NCBI RefSeq assembly: GCF_002802915.1
Contig: NZ_PEBJ01000002.1
Span: forward strand, 565,675 to 629,674
Length of the DNA: 64,000 nucleotides
Direction: 5' to 3'
Source of the DNA: Bifidobacterium felsineum
GTDB taxonomy: Bacteria; Actinomycetota; Actinomycetes; Actinomycetales; Bifidobacteriaceae
Shown: piece by piece, positions 29,030-38,789 of the stretch
Layout: the number at the start of each line of letters is the position of its first letter
Position numbering within the stretch: the first letter of the stretch is position 1
Made by a program: the position numbers and the translations under genes
The notes under the pieces: model-generated
Database searches by the model: none
What the model saw: only the letters and a program-made list of their open reading frames with translations
What the model was told of the DNA's origin: nothing

Positions 29030-31927
29030 TCAATGTGCGGCAAGTTGCCAATCCGCGCCCATACCGCAAGATACGTCAAGCGGCACAGCAAGATCCACGG
29101 CATGTTCCATGGCGTTCTTCACCAGTTCGGTGACCTGTTCACCTTCCCCTGGTGCGATCTCCACCACCAGTTCATCGTGGATCTGCAGAATGATTCGGCT
29201 GCGGACGTTGGCTTCACGAAGCGCCTGGTCGGCTCGAATCATGGCGATTTTCATGATGTCAGCCGCGGATCCCTGGATTGGCGCGTTCAATGCGGCTCGC
29301 TCCGCTGCATCACGTGCCACTCGATTGAGCGAACGTAGTGCGGGGAAGTACCGTCTGCGGCCGAAAATGGTTTCGGTGTAGCCTCTCTCCCGAGCGTTGG
29401 AAACCAAGGATTCCAGATAATCATGGACTTTGCCGAAGGTATCGAAATACCGGTTCTTCAGGGTCTCGGCTTCACGCGGGGCGATCTTGAGCTGTTGGGC
29501 GAGACCATAGGTGCTCAGACCGTAGGCCAGACCATAGCTCATGGCTTTTACATGCGTGCGCTGATCGTTGGTAATCTGGTCGACCGGTAGCTTATACACC
29601 ATGGAAGCCACATATTTGTGGAAATCGACTCCTGAGCGGAATGCTTCAATGAGCGCTTCGTCACCGGACAAATCAGCCATGATACGCAACTCGACCTGCG
29701 AGTAATCGCAGCTCATCAAGGCTTCGTATCCTTCGCCCGGCACGAACACGCCTCGAATTTCCCGTCCCGCCGCATTCCGGTTGGGAATGTTCTGCAGGTT
29801 CGGATCCACGGAGCTCAAACGACCGGTGGCCGCCACGGTCTGCTCATACGTGGTGTGGATACGTCCATCCTTCATGTTGATGGAATCGATCAGCGTTTGT
29901 ACGATCTGCTTGAGCTTGTTGGTTTCGCGATGCCGAAGCAGCGCGCCGAGGAATCCATTGGCTCGCTCGTTGTCGACCGATTTGATATACAGGTTCTGCA
30001 ATGCCGCGGCATTCGTGGTATACGAACCTGATTTCGTACGCTTGGTGGGTTTGAGCCCCATGTCTTCGAACAGTACCTTCTGCAGCTGCTTCGGGCTTTG
30101 CAGATTGATTTCGGTGCCGGCATGCTTCCATGCCTCTTCCTGGGCGAAACGCGCGTCCTCGGCGAACTGGTCGCGCATGCCGGTCAATCGGGAAATATCG
30201 ACCTTCGCTCCCGTGCGCTCCATGTCATGTAACACGCGGGATACCGGCAGCTCAATGGCCTTCATAAGCCAGTACTGTTCGCGTTCGTCAATCGTCGGTC
30301 CGAAATGTCTTGCCAATGCCTGAACCGCGGCAAGGTCATGTGCGAACTGTTCATCCGCATTGGAGTCTGTAGGCTCATCGTCAAAGTCGAATGTGCCTTG
30401 CGCGGGCTGTTCGCCGTCTTCGCCATGGATGTCGAGGAAATGCTCCACGGCCTGTTCCAGGTTATCGGCGTGGAAGTCAGGCTGAACCAGGTAGCCGGCG
30501 AGTTTGGCATCGAACATCGGTAATGGCAGGTCCAATCCCACGCTGCCCAATGCGTGCAGCATCTCCTTGTACCCATACACAATCGTCTTGCCATGTTCGG
30601 CGGTGAAGAAGTCAGCCAATGTCTGCTTCAACGCATCGTCTACCGGTGATTCGACAATGACCGCCGACTGCGCCGCGGACACGGCCCACGCTTGCGTCCT
30701 GACTCGCCCTGGACGGGCATCCCCCCATGCATGCACCGCCCATGCGTGGTTTACCGCGGTACCGCAGGAAATGCTGCGCTTGGATTGCTCGGAGTAATCC
30801 CCGGGTTCGAACTCGGCGATTTCCCGAGGCACGGCAATCTGCGAACGATGCTTCCGAACCCACGCTTCGAATTGTTCCGCTGTTTCGATGTGCTCAATCT
30901 GCGGCAGCTGAAGTGCCGCATCATGCTCTTCGACCTGTGCGGATTCCTTTGCCGCCGCTTGGCCAGTGGCCGAACCTGTCTTGGATACCGACTTGGTGCC
31001 ATCGGCACTGCCGGTGTTGAAAGTTTTCAGCACGCGGGCCTTGGTGCGCGAACCGAATTCAAGCTCCTTGAACAGCGCATCGACCTTTGCGATATCGACC
31101 GCGCCGAATCCGAGATCATCCAGGCTTATGCCCAGTTCGACGTCCCGCACGAGAGCATTGACTTTACGGTTGAGCTTGACCTGCTCGATATTGGCGCGCA
31201 GGGCTTCGCCCTTTTTGCCGCCGATTTCGTCGGCATGCTCGCAGATTCCATCCAGCGAGCCGTATTGGTTGATCCATTTGGCGGCAAAACCGTCGCCTAC
31301 ACCAGGCACGCCGGGGATATTGTCGGCGGTTTCTCCTCGCAGGGCAGCCAAATCCGGGTACTGCGCGGGAGTGACCTTGTATTTCTCCTCAATGGCCTGA
31401 GGCGTCATATGCTTCAGGTCTTTGAAATGATGGCCAGGATACAGCACCGTGACATTATCATCGACGAGCTGGAAGGCGTCACGATCGCCGGATAGCACCA
31501 GCGTATGGTAACCGGCTCTGTCTCCCATCGAAGCCAGCGTGGCGATGATGTCGTCGCCTTCATAGCCCGGCTTTTCGATGTACGTCACGCCAAGCGCCTC
31601 AAGCATGCGTTGGATGAGCGGCAGCTGGGTCAGCAGCTCTTCCGGGGCTGCTTCGCGAGTGCCTTTATATTGCGGCAGCATCGTATTGCGGAAAGTGCCG
31701 CCTTTGACGTCGAAAGCCACGCCAAGTCGATCAGGCTTTTCAGTGTCAATGACCTGCGCAAGCATGGAGGCAAAGCCCCATACCGCATTTGTGGCCTGGC
31801 CTTCAGAGGTGCTGAAATTATCTACCGGAAGCGCAAAAAAAGCGCGGAAAGCCAGCGAATGACCGTCTACAACGAGCAGTGTTTCGTTGGCCGCCGCGCT
31901 TGAAGGCGCTTGAATATCAGCGCTCAT
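29030..31927 (-). CDS. polA: DNA polymerase I
   Basis: The 965-aa protein has the N-terminal 5'-nuclease (LLVVDGHSLAFRAFFALP) and the C-terminal family A polymerase. Motif A is DYSQVELRIMADLSGDEALI, motif B KAMSYGLAYGLSTYGLAQ, and motif C QIHDELVVE. The middle 3'-5' exonuclease region (residues ~370-540) is poorly conserved; I see no intact acidic Exo I motif and it holds an acidic insertion, as in other actinobacterial enzymes. The ATG at 31927 overlaps the end of the ANTAR regulator gene by 11 nt, suggesting translational coupling. The order pdtaR-polA resembles mycobacteria. Confidence 0.96.
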   Translation of the reverse strand: MSADIQAPSSAAANETLLVVDGHSLAFRAFFALPVDNFSTSEGQATNAVWGFASMLAQVIDTEKPDRLGVAFDVKGGTFRNTMLPQYKGTREAAPEELLTQLPLIQRMLEALGVTYIEKPGYEGDDIIATLASMGDRAGYHTLVLSGDRDAFQLVDDNVTVLYPGHHFKDLKHMTPQAIEEKYKVTPAQYPDLAALRGETADNIPGVPGVGDGFAAKWINQYGSLDGICEHADEIGGKKGEALRANIEQVKLNRKVNALVRDVELGISLDDLGFGAVDIAKVDALFKELEFGSRTKARVLKTFNTGSADGTKSVSKTGSATGQAAAKESAQVEEHDAALQLPQIEHIETAEQFEAWVRKHRSQIAVPREIAEFEPGDYSEQSKRSISCGTAVNHAWAVHAWGDARPGRVRTQAWAVSAAQSAVIVESPVDDALKQTLADFFTAEHGKTIVYGYKEMLHALGSVGLDLPLPMFDAKLAGYLVQPDFHADNLEQAVEHFLDIHGEDGEQPAQGTFDFDDEPTDSNADEQFAHDLAAVQALARHFGPTIDEREQYWLMKAIELPVSRVLHDMERTGAKVDISRLTGMRDQFAEDARFAQEEAWKHAGTEINLQSPKQLQKVLFEDMGLKPTKRTKSGSYTTNAAALQNLYIKSVDNERANGFLGALLRHRETNKLKQIVQTLIDSINMKDGRIHTTYEQTVAATGRLSSVDPNLQNIPNRNAAGREIRGVFVPGEGYEALMSCDYSQVELRIMADLSGDEALIEAFRSGVDFHKYVASMVYKLPVDQITNDQRTHVKAMSYGLAYGLSTYGLAQQLKIAPREAETLKNRYFDTFGKVHDYLESLVSNARERGYTETIFGRRRYFPALRSLNRVARDAAERAALNAPIQGSAADIMKIAMIRADQALREANVRSRIILQIHDELVVEIAPGEGEQVTELVKNAMEHAVDLAVPLDVSCGMGADWQLAAH

Positions 31928-32705
31928 CCGAGTTCGAGGGCTTCGGATCGCCGTACTTGGCGATGATGGCCAGGGCAAGACGCTTCTTCGGGATACGCTG
32001 ATCCATGGAGGTCTTCTGAATCCAGCGGAACGCGCCCTGTTCGGAGAAGTCGGCCTTGTCCATCAGAAGACCCTTGGCGCGGTCGACCAGCTTGCGCTCC
32101 TCCAAGGAGTCCTCGGCCTTCTTCAGCTTCTCTTCCGCTTCCTTCAGCTGATCGGCGGTTTCGCGCAGCTTCTGCTCGCTACGCTCAACGTTATCCAGCA
32201 GATCGTTGATTTCTGCGAAACGACCCATGGCCACTTCCAAGGTGGGCAGCAGCTTGGATTCCTCGTATGGCTTGGTGACGTAAGCCATTGCGCCTGCGCC
32301 GGTGGCCTTCTTGACCAGATCCGTCTGGGAGAATGCGGTGAGCATCACCACAGGAGCGATGTTTTCATCGCAGATGATACCTGCCGCCGCAATGCCGTCC
32401 ATACGAGGCATCTTGACGTCCATGCACACCACATCCGGGCGATATTTGCGAGTCAGTTCGACAGCTTCTTCACCATTGGCCGCCTGGCCAACCACTTCAT
32501 AGCCGTTGTCTTCAAGCATGGCAACCAGATCCATGCGGTTCACGGCTTCATCTTCGGCAACGACCACGGTGCGCGGTGCGTCTGCCGGCTTTTCCTTGCG
32601 TTCTGGGGAAACGTCCTCGTCAGCAGCTGCGGCCCTCAACTCTTCGTCGGTGAGCACCTCGTCCACATTGATGCTCGGTTCTTCAGACCTCTTCCTTGCA
32701 GCCAT
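31917..32705 (-). CDS. ANTAR-domain response regulator (PdtaR type)
   Basis: The 262-aa protein has an N-terminal acidic extension of about 45 residues, then a receiver domain (TVVVAEDEAVNRMDLV, phospho-accepting Asp in DVVCMDVKMPRMDG, Lys in AYVTKPYEES). A coiled-coil linker rich in Glu/Lys follows, and a C-terminal ANTAR RNA-binding domain (RAKGLLMDKADFSEQGAFRWIQKTSMDQ). ANTAR proteins act as antiterminators by binding two-hairpin RNAs. The histidine kinase at 62472-63959 is the type that pairs with such regulators. It overlaps polA downstream; tRNA-Leu lies upstream. Confidence 0.9.
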   Translation of the reverse strand: MAARKRSEEPSINVDEVLTDEELRAAAADEDVSPERKEKPADAPRTVVVAEDEAVNRMDLVAMLEDNGYEVVGQAANGEEAVELTRKYRPDVVCMDVKMPRMDGIAAAGIICDENIAPVVMLTAFSQTDLVKKATGAGAMAYVTKPYEESKLLPTLEVAMGRFAEINDLLDNVERSEQKLRETADQLKEAEEKLKKAEDSLEERKLVDRAKGLLMDKADFSEQGAFRWIQKTSMDQRIPKKRLALAIIAKYGDPKPSNSDER

Positions 32706-32781
32706 GCCAACCTCTTTCTTATGAGAACCTCGATGTTATTGGCATAAGCCGTATGCATTCGGCGAATGCCACTTTGAAAAG

Positions 32782-32855
32782 TGCCCTCGGTGGGACTCGA
32801 ACCCACACTGCGCAGATTTTGAGGCTGCTTCCTCTACCAATTGGGATACGAGGGC
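32782..32855 (-). tRNA. tRNA-Leu(CAA) with a short variable loop
   Basis: A 74-nt minus-strand tRNA with acceptor stem GCCCTCG/CGAGGGC, T-arm GTGGGTTCGAGTCCCAC and discriminator A. The anticodon loop CTCAAAA follows GCAGC, giving CAA (leucine, codon UUG). The fifth anticodon-stem pair is C-T. The variable region is only about 5 nt, whereas leucine tRNAs normally have a long variable arm. I recall similar short CAA tRNAs in other actinobacteria, so this is probably a conserved atypical tRNA rather than a decayed one. Confidence 0.85.
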
Positions 32856-33104
32856 GTGCCAAAGCACTCTTCGAGAGATTAGCATATGAATTCGACCTAT
32901 GCTGCCAAGACACGCATTTTCTGCTGACTTTTATCCGAACAGCCATCCAGCAATATCGTGCCAACCCTTGGAAAACATGCATTTGCGACAACCGCAAAAA
33001 CTTTTCGTAATATGTCAACACTTGCGTGTGTTGCCTCGAACATTGAGAAAATCCTCGCCTTAAAATGAGCGTAGTTTCGATGTATGCCTTTGTGAGGAGG
33101 GATT

Positions 33105-33701
33105 ATGAGCAACGAAACATACCGCCAATTCGATCCTTGGCGTCCGTCTCCTGTCAAGGAGATATCCCGCAAGCAGATTGTGGAGACCCATTACTTCAAT
33201 ATCGATCACGTTACCTATGAATCGGCCAAAGGCGGCCAATTCGATAGGTATTGCATTCAAGACAACAGCGGGGATACGGTCGCAGTGCTCGCACTGACCA
33301 GCGATGGCAAGATTCCGCTCGTGGAGCAATATCGTGTCGCCAATCATCGTTGGACATTGGAGATCCCTGGTGGCCATGCCGCCGGTTCGGAGCGTCCGTT
33401 TGAGGCCGCGCAACGCAAATTGGCCGAAGAGGGCGGCTTCGAGGCTTCCAAACTCACCCAATTCACTCGTTTTCTGAACACTCCAAGCTATTCCACGCAG
33501 CACACCTGTATTTTCTTTGCCACAGGCCTGTCCGCCGCTTCACGCCAATCCATTGGGCCGGAGACGCCGCGTTCCGAGGTGCGCATGGTCACCGTGGATG
33601 AGGCATACGAAATGATTCTGAACGGCACGATCGTCGATGCGAAGACCATCATCGCCATTCTGCGTTTGAAGAGCGGCAGCTTGGATCATCTCAACGACTA
33701 G
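33105..33701 (+). CDS. Nudix hydrolase with an altered Nudix box
   Basis: The 198-aa protein has the fold context of ADP-ribose/NDP-sugar pyrophosphatases (VAVLALTSDGKIPLVEQYR, then EIPGGHAAGSE). In the Nudix box the R-E-U-x-E-E core reads RKLAEEGGF, with Lys in place of the first catalytic-core Glu. The final EE pair is kept. The metal site may therefore be weakened or the substrate changed. GAGGAGGGATT precedes the ATG. It is a lone plus-strand gene converging on pyk. Confidence 0.8.
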   Translation: MSNETYRQFDPWRPSPVKEISRKQIVETHYFNIDHVTYESAKGGQFDRYCIQDNSGDTVAVLALTSDGKIPLVEQYRVANHRWTLEIPGGHAAGSERPFEAAQRKLAEEGGFEASKLTQFTRFLNTPSYSTQHTCIFFATGLSAASRQSIGPETPRSEVRMVTVDEAYEMILNGTIVDAKTIIAILRLKSGSLDHLND

Positions 33702-33723
33702 GCGGCATTCTACGACGCCTGCG

Positions 33724-33763
33724 ATGCGCGGCTCGCATTCGTGCTGCAATGCGAGCCGCGCAT
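33724..33763. repeat. GC-rich hairpin after the second Nudix gene
   Basis: The arms 33724-33739 (ATGCGCGGCTCGCATT) and 33748-33763 are complementary over 16 bp with an 8-nt loop. It begins 22 nt after the Nudix stop. A second hairpin lies 37 nt further on. Confidence 0.7.
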
Positions 33764-33800
33764 ATACGGTATACGCAAAACATACGACGCAAAACATACG

Positions 33801-33832
33801 AAGAGGTCCCATCCACTTGGATGGGACCTCTT
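33801..33832. terminator. Bidirectional terminator between the Nudix gene and pyk
   Basis: AAGAGGTCCCATCC (33801-33814) and GGATGGGACCTCTT (33819-33832) form a 14-bp stem on an ACTT loop between two convergent genes. The T-runs are short on both sides. Confidence 0.75.
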
Positions 33833-33875
33833 TGAGCATGCTCTACGGCTTATCGCCGAGTGCTGCAACTAGCAA

Positions 33876-35318
33876 TCAGTCGCAAGCGCCAACGGTGTGG
33901 ACGTAGATGGAGTCGGTGCGGCCCGGCTGGTGATCGCCCTGAGCGGAGCTCAGGATGACGATCTTGTCGCCGTCAACGACCTTGCCGGCATCCTTGAGGA
34001 TCTTGTCGGTGAAGACCATGAGATCCTTGCGGGACTTGTCGTGGTAGTCTTCCTCGGTCAGGAAGGCCTCGGTGCCCCAGGACAGAGCCAGCCAGTGGTA
34101 GGTGTGCTCGTTGTTGGTGATGCCGTAGATCGGGGCAGCCGGACGCTCGCGGGAAACGCGGTGCACGGTGGAACCGGTCTGGGTGTAGGCAACGATGGCC
34201 TTGGCGTTGAGCTTGTCAGCCAGGTCAACGGCAGCGGAGGACACAGCGCCGGTGGAGGACATGTCGAGGTTCTTGAGCTCCGGGATGCGGTCGAAGCCGT
34301 GGTCGGTGGCGTAACCGGAGATGCGAGCCATGGTGTTCACGGTGACATCCGGGTACTTGCCGACGGCGGTCTCGTTGGAGGTCATGGTGGCGTCGGCGCC
34401 GTCGAGGACAGCGTTGGCGCAGTCGGAAGCCTCTGCACGGGTCGGGACCGGGTTGTTCACCATGGAGCCGAGGACCTCGGTAGCCACGATGACCGGCTTG
34501 GCGTACTGGCGAGCCAGCTCGATGATGCGCTTGGTGGCCAGCGGAACCTCTTCCAGCGGGCACTCAACGGCCATATCGCCACGAGCGGCCATCACACCGT
34601 CGAAGGTCTTGACGATGTCTTCGAGGTTCTCCAGAGCCTGCGGCTTCTCGATCTTGGCAACGATCGGGATACGGCGGCCTTCCTCGTCCATGATCTCGTG
34701 GGCGCGATCGATATCGGTGGCGAAGCGCACGAAGGACATGGCGATGATGTCGGCACCGGTGCGGATGGCCCAACGCAGATCGGCCTCATCCTTCTCGGTC
34801 AGAGCCGGCAGGGAGACGGCGACGCCCGGCAGGTTGATGCCCTTGTGGGAGGACACAGGGCCAGCCACGACGACCTTGGTGTGCACGTTGTTGCCTTCGA
34901 CCTTGGTGACCTCGAGGCGGACCTTGCCGTCATCGATCAGGATCGGGTCGCCCGGATGGCAATCGCCCGGCAGGCCCTTGAAGGTGGTGGAAGTAATGTG
35001 CTCGTCGCCTTCGATGTCATCGGTGGTGATGACGAATTCCTGGCCGAGCTGAAGCTGGACCTTGTCCTCGCCCTCAGCGTTCTTCTTGAACCAACCGCAG
35101 CGAATCTTCGGGCCCTGCAGATCAACGAGAGCGGCGACGTTGCGACCGGTTTCCTTGCTGGCCTTGCGGACGTTGTTGTAGACGCGGAGGTGATCCTCAG
35201 GGGTGCCGTGGGAGCGGTTCAGACGAGCAACGTCCATACCAGCTTCAACGAGCTTGAGGAGGTTGTCGTAATCCTCGGTAGCGGGACCGATGGTGTCTAC
35301 GATCTTGGCTTTACGCAT
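33876..35318 (-). CDS. pyk: Pyruvate kinase
   Basis: The 480-aa protein has the pyruvate kinase landmarks: RKAKIVDTIGPATEDYDNL at the N-terminus, ARLNRSHG, VDLQGPKIRCG, the catalytic-Lys signature IPIVAKIEKPQALENLEDI and MAARGDMAVECPLEEVP. It makes ATP and pyruvate at the end of the bifid shunt. The ATG at 35318 follows AGGCAGG; the frame is open to 35366. Codon bias is strong. A perfect LacI-type operator palindrome lies ~110 nt upstream, which suggests carbon-source control. Confidence 0.96.
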   Translation of the reverse strand: MRKAKIVDTIGPATEDYDNLLKLVEAGMDVARLNRSHGTPEDHLRVYNNVRKASKETGRNVAALVDLQGPKIRCGWFKKNAEGEDKVQLQLGQEFVITTDDIEGDEHITSTTFKGLPGDCHPGDPILIDDGKVRLEVTKVEGNNVHTKVVVAGPVSSHKGINLPGVAVSLPALTEKDEADLRWAIRTGADIIAMSFVRFATDIDRAHEIMDEEGRRIPIVAKIEKPQALENLEDIVKTFDGVMAARGDMAVECPLEEVPLATKRIIELARQYAKPVIVATEVLGSMVNNPVPTRAEASDCANAVLDGADATMTSNETAVGKYPDVTVNTMARISGYATDHGFDRIPELKNLDMSSTGAVSSAAVDLADKLNAKAIVAYTQTGSTVHRVSRERPAAPIYGITNNEHTYHWLALSWGTEAFLTEEDYHDKSRKDLMVFTDKILKDAGKVVDGDKIVILSSAQGDHQPGRTDSIYVHTVGACD

Positions 35319-35426
35319 GAATGCCTGCCTATTCCTTTTGATTTGGTTCGAGGCATGAAGCCTCACTTGCCGAGCAATAGTCTACTAGCGCTCACCGACG
35401 CATGACAAGTTTTTCACCCGGTGTGT

Positions 35427-35440
35427 TGTGAGCGCTCACA
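35427..35440. promoter_or_regulatory. LacI-family operator upstream of pyk
   Basis: TGTGAGCGCTCACA is a perfect 14-bp palindrome, nearly the ideal symmetric lac-type operator, within TTGTGAGCGCTCACATT. A second partial site, TAGCGCTCAC, lies nearer to pyk at 35386-35395. LacI-family regulators are known to control central carbon genes in bifidobacteria, so this probably controls pyk. Which regulator binds cannot be seen. Confidence 0.75.
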
Positions 35441-35484
35441 TTGTTGTGCCGATTGGGTTTCGAGGTGTTGAATTCCTCGTGAAA

Positions 35485-36471
35485 TCAGGCCTTTTCAACC
35501 TTTTCCATGCTCTTCATCTTGATAATGGAGGCGATGGCCGCTCCACCAATTGCCACCACAATCACAGCCAGCGACAACCAAGTCGGAATTTCCGGAACCC
35601 AGTGCACGCCATGGCCGCCATTGATGAACGGCAGGGTGTTGCCATGCAATGCCTCCATCACCAGCTTGACTCCGATGAAGCCCAGCACGATGGACAGGCC
35701 AGCCGGCAAGTATACGAGCTTGTCCAGCAAGGCACCCAGCAGGAAGTACAGCTGCTGCAAACCAAGCAGAGCGAACACGTTGGAAGTGAAGACGAGGAAC
35801 GGATCCTTGGTCAGACCGAAGATGGCCGGGATGGAGTCGAATGCGAACATCACATCAGTGGTGCCAATGGTCAGGAACACAATGAGCATCGGAGTCCAGT
35901 AGCGCACGCCGTTACGAGTGGTGCGCAGCTTCTCACCGTCATATTCATCAGTGATCTTGATGACCTTGCGCAGCGTGCGAATCAAACCGTTCTCGTGGTA
36001 TTCCTCATCGTCATCGCCGCCGACAACCAGCTTGATAGCGGTGTAGATCAGAAATGCGCCGAAAATGAAGAACACCCAAGTGAAGCGCGAAATCAACGCC
36101 GCGCCAATGAGGATGAACAGACCGCGGAAGATCAGCGCGATGGTGATGCCGACGGACAGCACATACTTCTGAATCTTCTTCGGCACTGCGAAATTCGACA
36201 TGATGATGACGAAGACGAACAGATTGTCGATGGACAGTGAATATTCAGTCAGCCATCCGGAATAGAACTCGATGGCGGGCTTGGATCCGGCGAAATACCA
36301 GATGCAGCCGCCGAAAATCAGCGCCATGACCACGAAAAATGCGATGTGCTGCACGCATTCCTTGGTAGATGGCACATGCGGTCGTCGACCGATGATGAAC
36401 AGGTCGACGATGAAGAACAGCGCGAGCACCACAAACGTGGCGATTTCAAATGCAAGAGGGGTTTCTGCCAT
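35485..36471 (-). CDS. TerC family integral membrane protein
   Basis: The 328-aa protein has eight or nine membrane segments and the TerC/Alx landmarks: SLSIDNLFVFVIIMSNF, the central loop HENGLIRTLRKVIKIT, and VFLTIGTTDVMFAFDSIPAIFGLTKDPF with conserved Asp residues in the membrane. TerC/Alx proteins are linked to metal (often manganese) export and tellurite resistance. AGGG precedes the ATG. No Mn-riboswitch fold is recognisable in its short leader; instead a long stem-loop element ends the upstream uvrB unit 43 bp before its start. Confidence 0.88.
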   Translation of the reverse strand: MAETPLAFEIATFVVLALFFIVDLFIIGRRPHVPSTKECVQHIAFFVVMALIFGGCIWYFAGSKPAIEFYSGWLTEYSLSIDNLFVFVIIMSNFAVPKKIQKYVLSVGITIALIFRGLFILIGAALISRFTWVFFIFGAFLIYTAIKLVVGGDDDEEYHENGLIRTLRKVIKITDEYDGEKLRTTRNGVRYWTPMLIVFLTIGTTDVMFAFDSIPAIFGLTKDPFLVFTSNVFALLGLQQLYFLLGALLDKLVYLPAGLSIVLGFIGVKLVMEALHGNTLPFINGGHGVHWVPEIPTWLSLAVIVVAIGGAAIASIIKMKSMEKVEKA

Positions 36472-36513
36472 GATTCACTACCCTAACTTATGTAGTTGAC
36501 GGCCATTAACCGT

Positions 36514-36639
36514 CGGCTGGCAGGGATGTGTGTATCTTGACACACTCAAGGCCGTTCGGCCTCGCTCCGGCATGTGCTCGCAGAGCTTAGCACACGCCTG
36601 CGCTGCTTACGGTCGAGATACACACATCCCTGCCAGCCG
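36514..36639. repeat. Long stem-loop element, copy 2 (after uvrB)
   Basis: The arms 36514-36540 and 36613-36639 are complementary over 27 bp with one mismatch. The 72-nt loop starts with CACACTCAAGGCCGTTCGGCC and contains a second helix, GGCATGTGCT (36569-36578) with AGCACACGCC (36589-36598). The whole would fold as a multi-branched structure. Most of the core recurs at 41303-41433. It lies 24 nt past the uvrB stop and upstream of terC. Confidence 0.9.
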
Positions 36640-36662
36640 TCTCCTCCTAGCGAAAGCACAAC

Positions 36663-38774
36663 TCACTTATTCGCTTCCGTCATTTGGCGGAGTTCCTTTT
36701 TGAGGTCACGGATTTCGTCACGTAGACGAGCGGCGAGCTCGAACTGGAGTTGTTCGGCGGCGGTATGCATCTGCTCGGAAAGCTGACGGATGAGATCCGC
36801 GAGATCCTGGGCTGGAAGCCCGGCTTTCAGAATCTCCTCATGGCGCTTGTCGGCTTCCTCGGCGTTCATGGTGGGCACGCCGAGATGGCTGTTGCCGGCC
36901 TTGCCTGCATTGCGATAACCGCCTTCAAGCAAGGTCTGGGTATCCACATCCTCCTTGGCAAGCATGTCGTTGACGTCGCTGATTTTCTTAATCAGCGGTT
37001 TCGGATCGATGCCGTGCTCCTTGTTGTAAGCGATCTGCTTGGCACGTCTGCGATCGGTTTCATCGATGGCCTTGCGCATGGCTTCCGTGGTTTCGTCGGC
37101 ATACATGATCACGGTGCCGGACACATTTCGGGCGGCGCGGCCGATGGTCTGAATCAGCGAACGGTACGAGCGCAGGAAGCCTTCCTTATCGGCGTCAAGA
37201 ATCGCCACCAAGGAGACTTCCGGCAAATCGAGACCTTCTCGCAGCAAGTTAATGCCGACAATCACATCGATCTTGCCTTCGCGCAGCATACGCAACAGCT
37301 CCACTCGGCGCAGCGTATCCACGTCGGAGTGCAGGTACTCGACCTTGATGCCACGTTCCAGCAGATAATCGGTGAGGTCTTCAGCCATTTTCTTGGTGAG
37401 CGTCGTGACCAGCGCACGCTCGTTCTTGTCCACACGAGCCTTAATCTCGCCGAGCAGGTCATCAATCTGCCCCTCGACCGGACGCACATCGATCTTCGGA
37501 TCAAGCAAACCGGTTGGACGAATGATCTGCTCCACCACCCCATCGGAAAGACCCAGCTCATAGTCGCCAGGAGTTGCGGACAGATATACCGTCTGGCCGA
37601 CTCGTTGCAGGAACTCCGGCCATTTGAGTGGACGGTTATCCATCGCGGACGGCAGACGGAATCCATGCTCCACCAACGTGCGCTTGCGCGAAGCGTCACC
37701 CTCATACATCGCGCCGATCTGAGGAACCGTCACATGAGACTCATCGATAACCAGCAAGAAGTCATCAGGGAAGAAATCCAGCAGCGTATGAGGCGGAGTG
37801 CCAGGAGCACGACCGTCAAAATGCCGAGAATAATTCTCGACTCCGGAGCACACGCCCACCTGGGTAAGCATTTCCAGATCATAGGTGGTGCGCATGTTGA
37901 GGCGCTGCGCTTCCAATTCCTTGCCCTGCTTATGCAGTTCCGCCAGACGTTCATCGAGTTCTTCGCGAATGGTTTTGAGCGCGCGCTCCATGCGGGCCGG
38001 ACCGGCAACATAATGGGAAGCCGGGAAAATATGCACTTCGTTCTCTTCGGCGATCTCATCGCCGGTCAATGGATGCAGCGTGGAGATGCGATCAATCTCG
38101 TCGCCGAAGAATTCGATGCGGACCGCGAGCTCCTCATATACCGGGATGATCTCCACCGTGTCGCCACGCACGCGGAATGTGCCTCGGGTGAAGGCGATGT
38201 CATTGCGCTTGTACTGCATGGCCACGAATTGACGCAGCAGGTCATCGCGATTGATCTCCTGCCCCACTTTGAGCAAAAGCATGCGGCCGGCGTATTCCTC
38301 CGGAGTGCCCAAGCCGTAGATGCAGGAGACCGTGGCCACCACCACACAGTCGCGGCGGGTCAAGAGGTTCGCGGTAGCCTGATGACGTAGGCGTTCCACA
38401 TCGTCATTGATGTTGGAGTCTTTTTCAATATAGGTATCGGTTTGCGGGATGTAGGCTTCCGGCTGGTAGTAGTCGTAGTAGGAGACGAAGTAGCTGACGG
38501 CGTTGTCTGGCATCAGCTCACGGAACTCAGCGCAGAGCTGCGCAGCAAGCGTCTTATTAGGCTCGATGATCAGGGTAGGGCGTTGCAAACGCTCGATAAG
38601 CCATGCGGTGGTGGCGGTCTTGCCGGTACCGGTGGCGCCCATCAGCACCACATCGTTCTCACCGTTTTCGATGCGTTCGGCCAGTTCCTCGATGGCTTGT
38701 GGCTGGTCGCCGGCAGGCTTATACGGTGATTTGACGACGAAAGGCTTATTGGCGCGCTCGATATTGAATCCCAT
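36663..38774 (-). CDS. uvrB: UvrABC system protein B
   Basis: The 703-aa protein is a full UvrB. Walker [14 protein letters not shown] lies near residue 45, the beta-hairpin region [21 protein letters not shown], the helicase motifs ([52 protein letters not shown]) and the C-terminal UVR motif ending [15 protein letters not shown]. It loads damaged DNA for UvrC incision in nucleotide excision repair. There is no strong Shine-Dalgarno at the ATG. Its upstream region is the 21-bp repeat array; a long stem-loop follows its stop. Confidence 0.97.
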   Translation of the reverse strand: MGFNIERANKPFVVKSPYKPAGDQPQAIEELAERIENGENDVVLMGATGTGKTATTAWLIERLQRPTLIIEPNKTLAAQLCAEFRELMPDNAVSYFVSYYDYYQPEAYIPQTDTYIEKDSNINDDVERLRHQATANLLTRRDCVVVATVSCIYGLGTPEEYAGRMLLLKVGQEINRDDLLRQFVAMQYKRNDIAFTRGTFRVRGDTVEIIPVYEELAVRIEFFGDEIDRISTLHPLTGDEIAEENEVHIFPASHYVAGPARMERALKTIREELDERLAELHKQGKELEAQRLNMRTTYDLEMLTQVGVCSGVENYSRHFDGRAPGTPPHTLLDFFPDDFLLVIDESHVTVPQIGAMYEGDASRKRTLVEHGFRLPSAMDNRPLKWPEFLQRVGQTVYLSATPGDYELGLSDGVVEQIIRPTGLLDPKIDVRPVEGQIDDLLGEIKARVDKNERALVTTLTKKMAEDLTDYLLERGIKVEYLHSDVDTLRRVELLRMLREGKIDVIVGINLLREGLDLPEVSLVAILDADKEGFLRSYRSLIQTIGRAARNVSGTVIMYADETTEAMRKAIDETDRRRAKQIAYNKEHGIDPKPLIKKISDVNDMLAKEDVDTQTLLEGGYRNAGKAGNSHLGVPTMNAEEADKRHEEILKAGLPAQDLADLIRQLSEQMHTAAEQLQFELAARLRDEIRDLKKELRQMTEANK

Positions 38775-38789
38775 GCGGCCATCATAAGC

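Noticed and set aside
36472..36540. Manganese (yybP-ykoY) riboswitch before terC
   Set aside because: The leader is short and none of the conserved loop motifs is visible; the space is taken by the stem-loop element.
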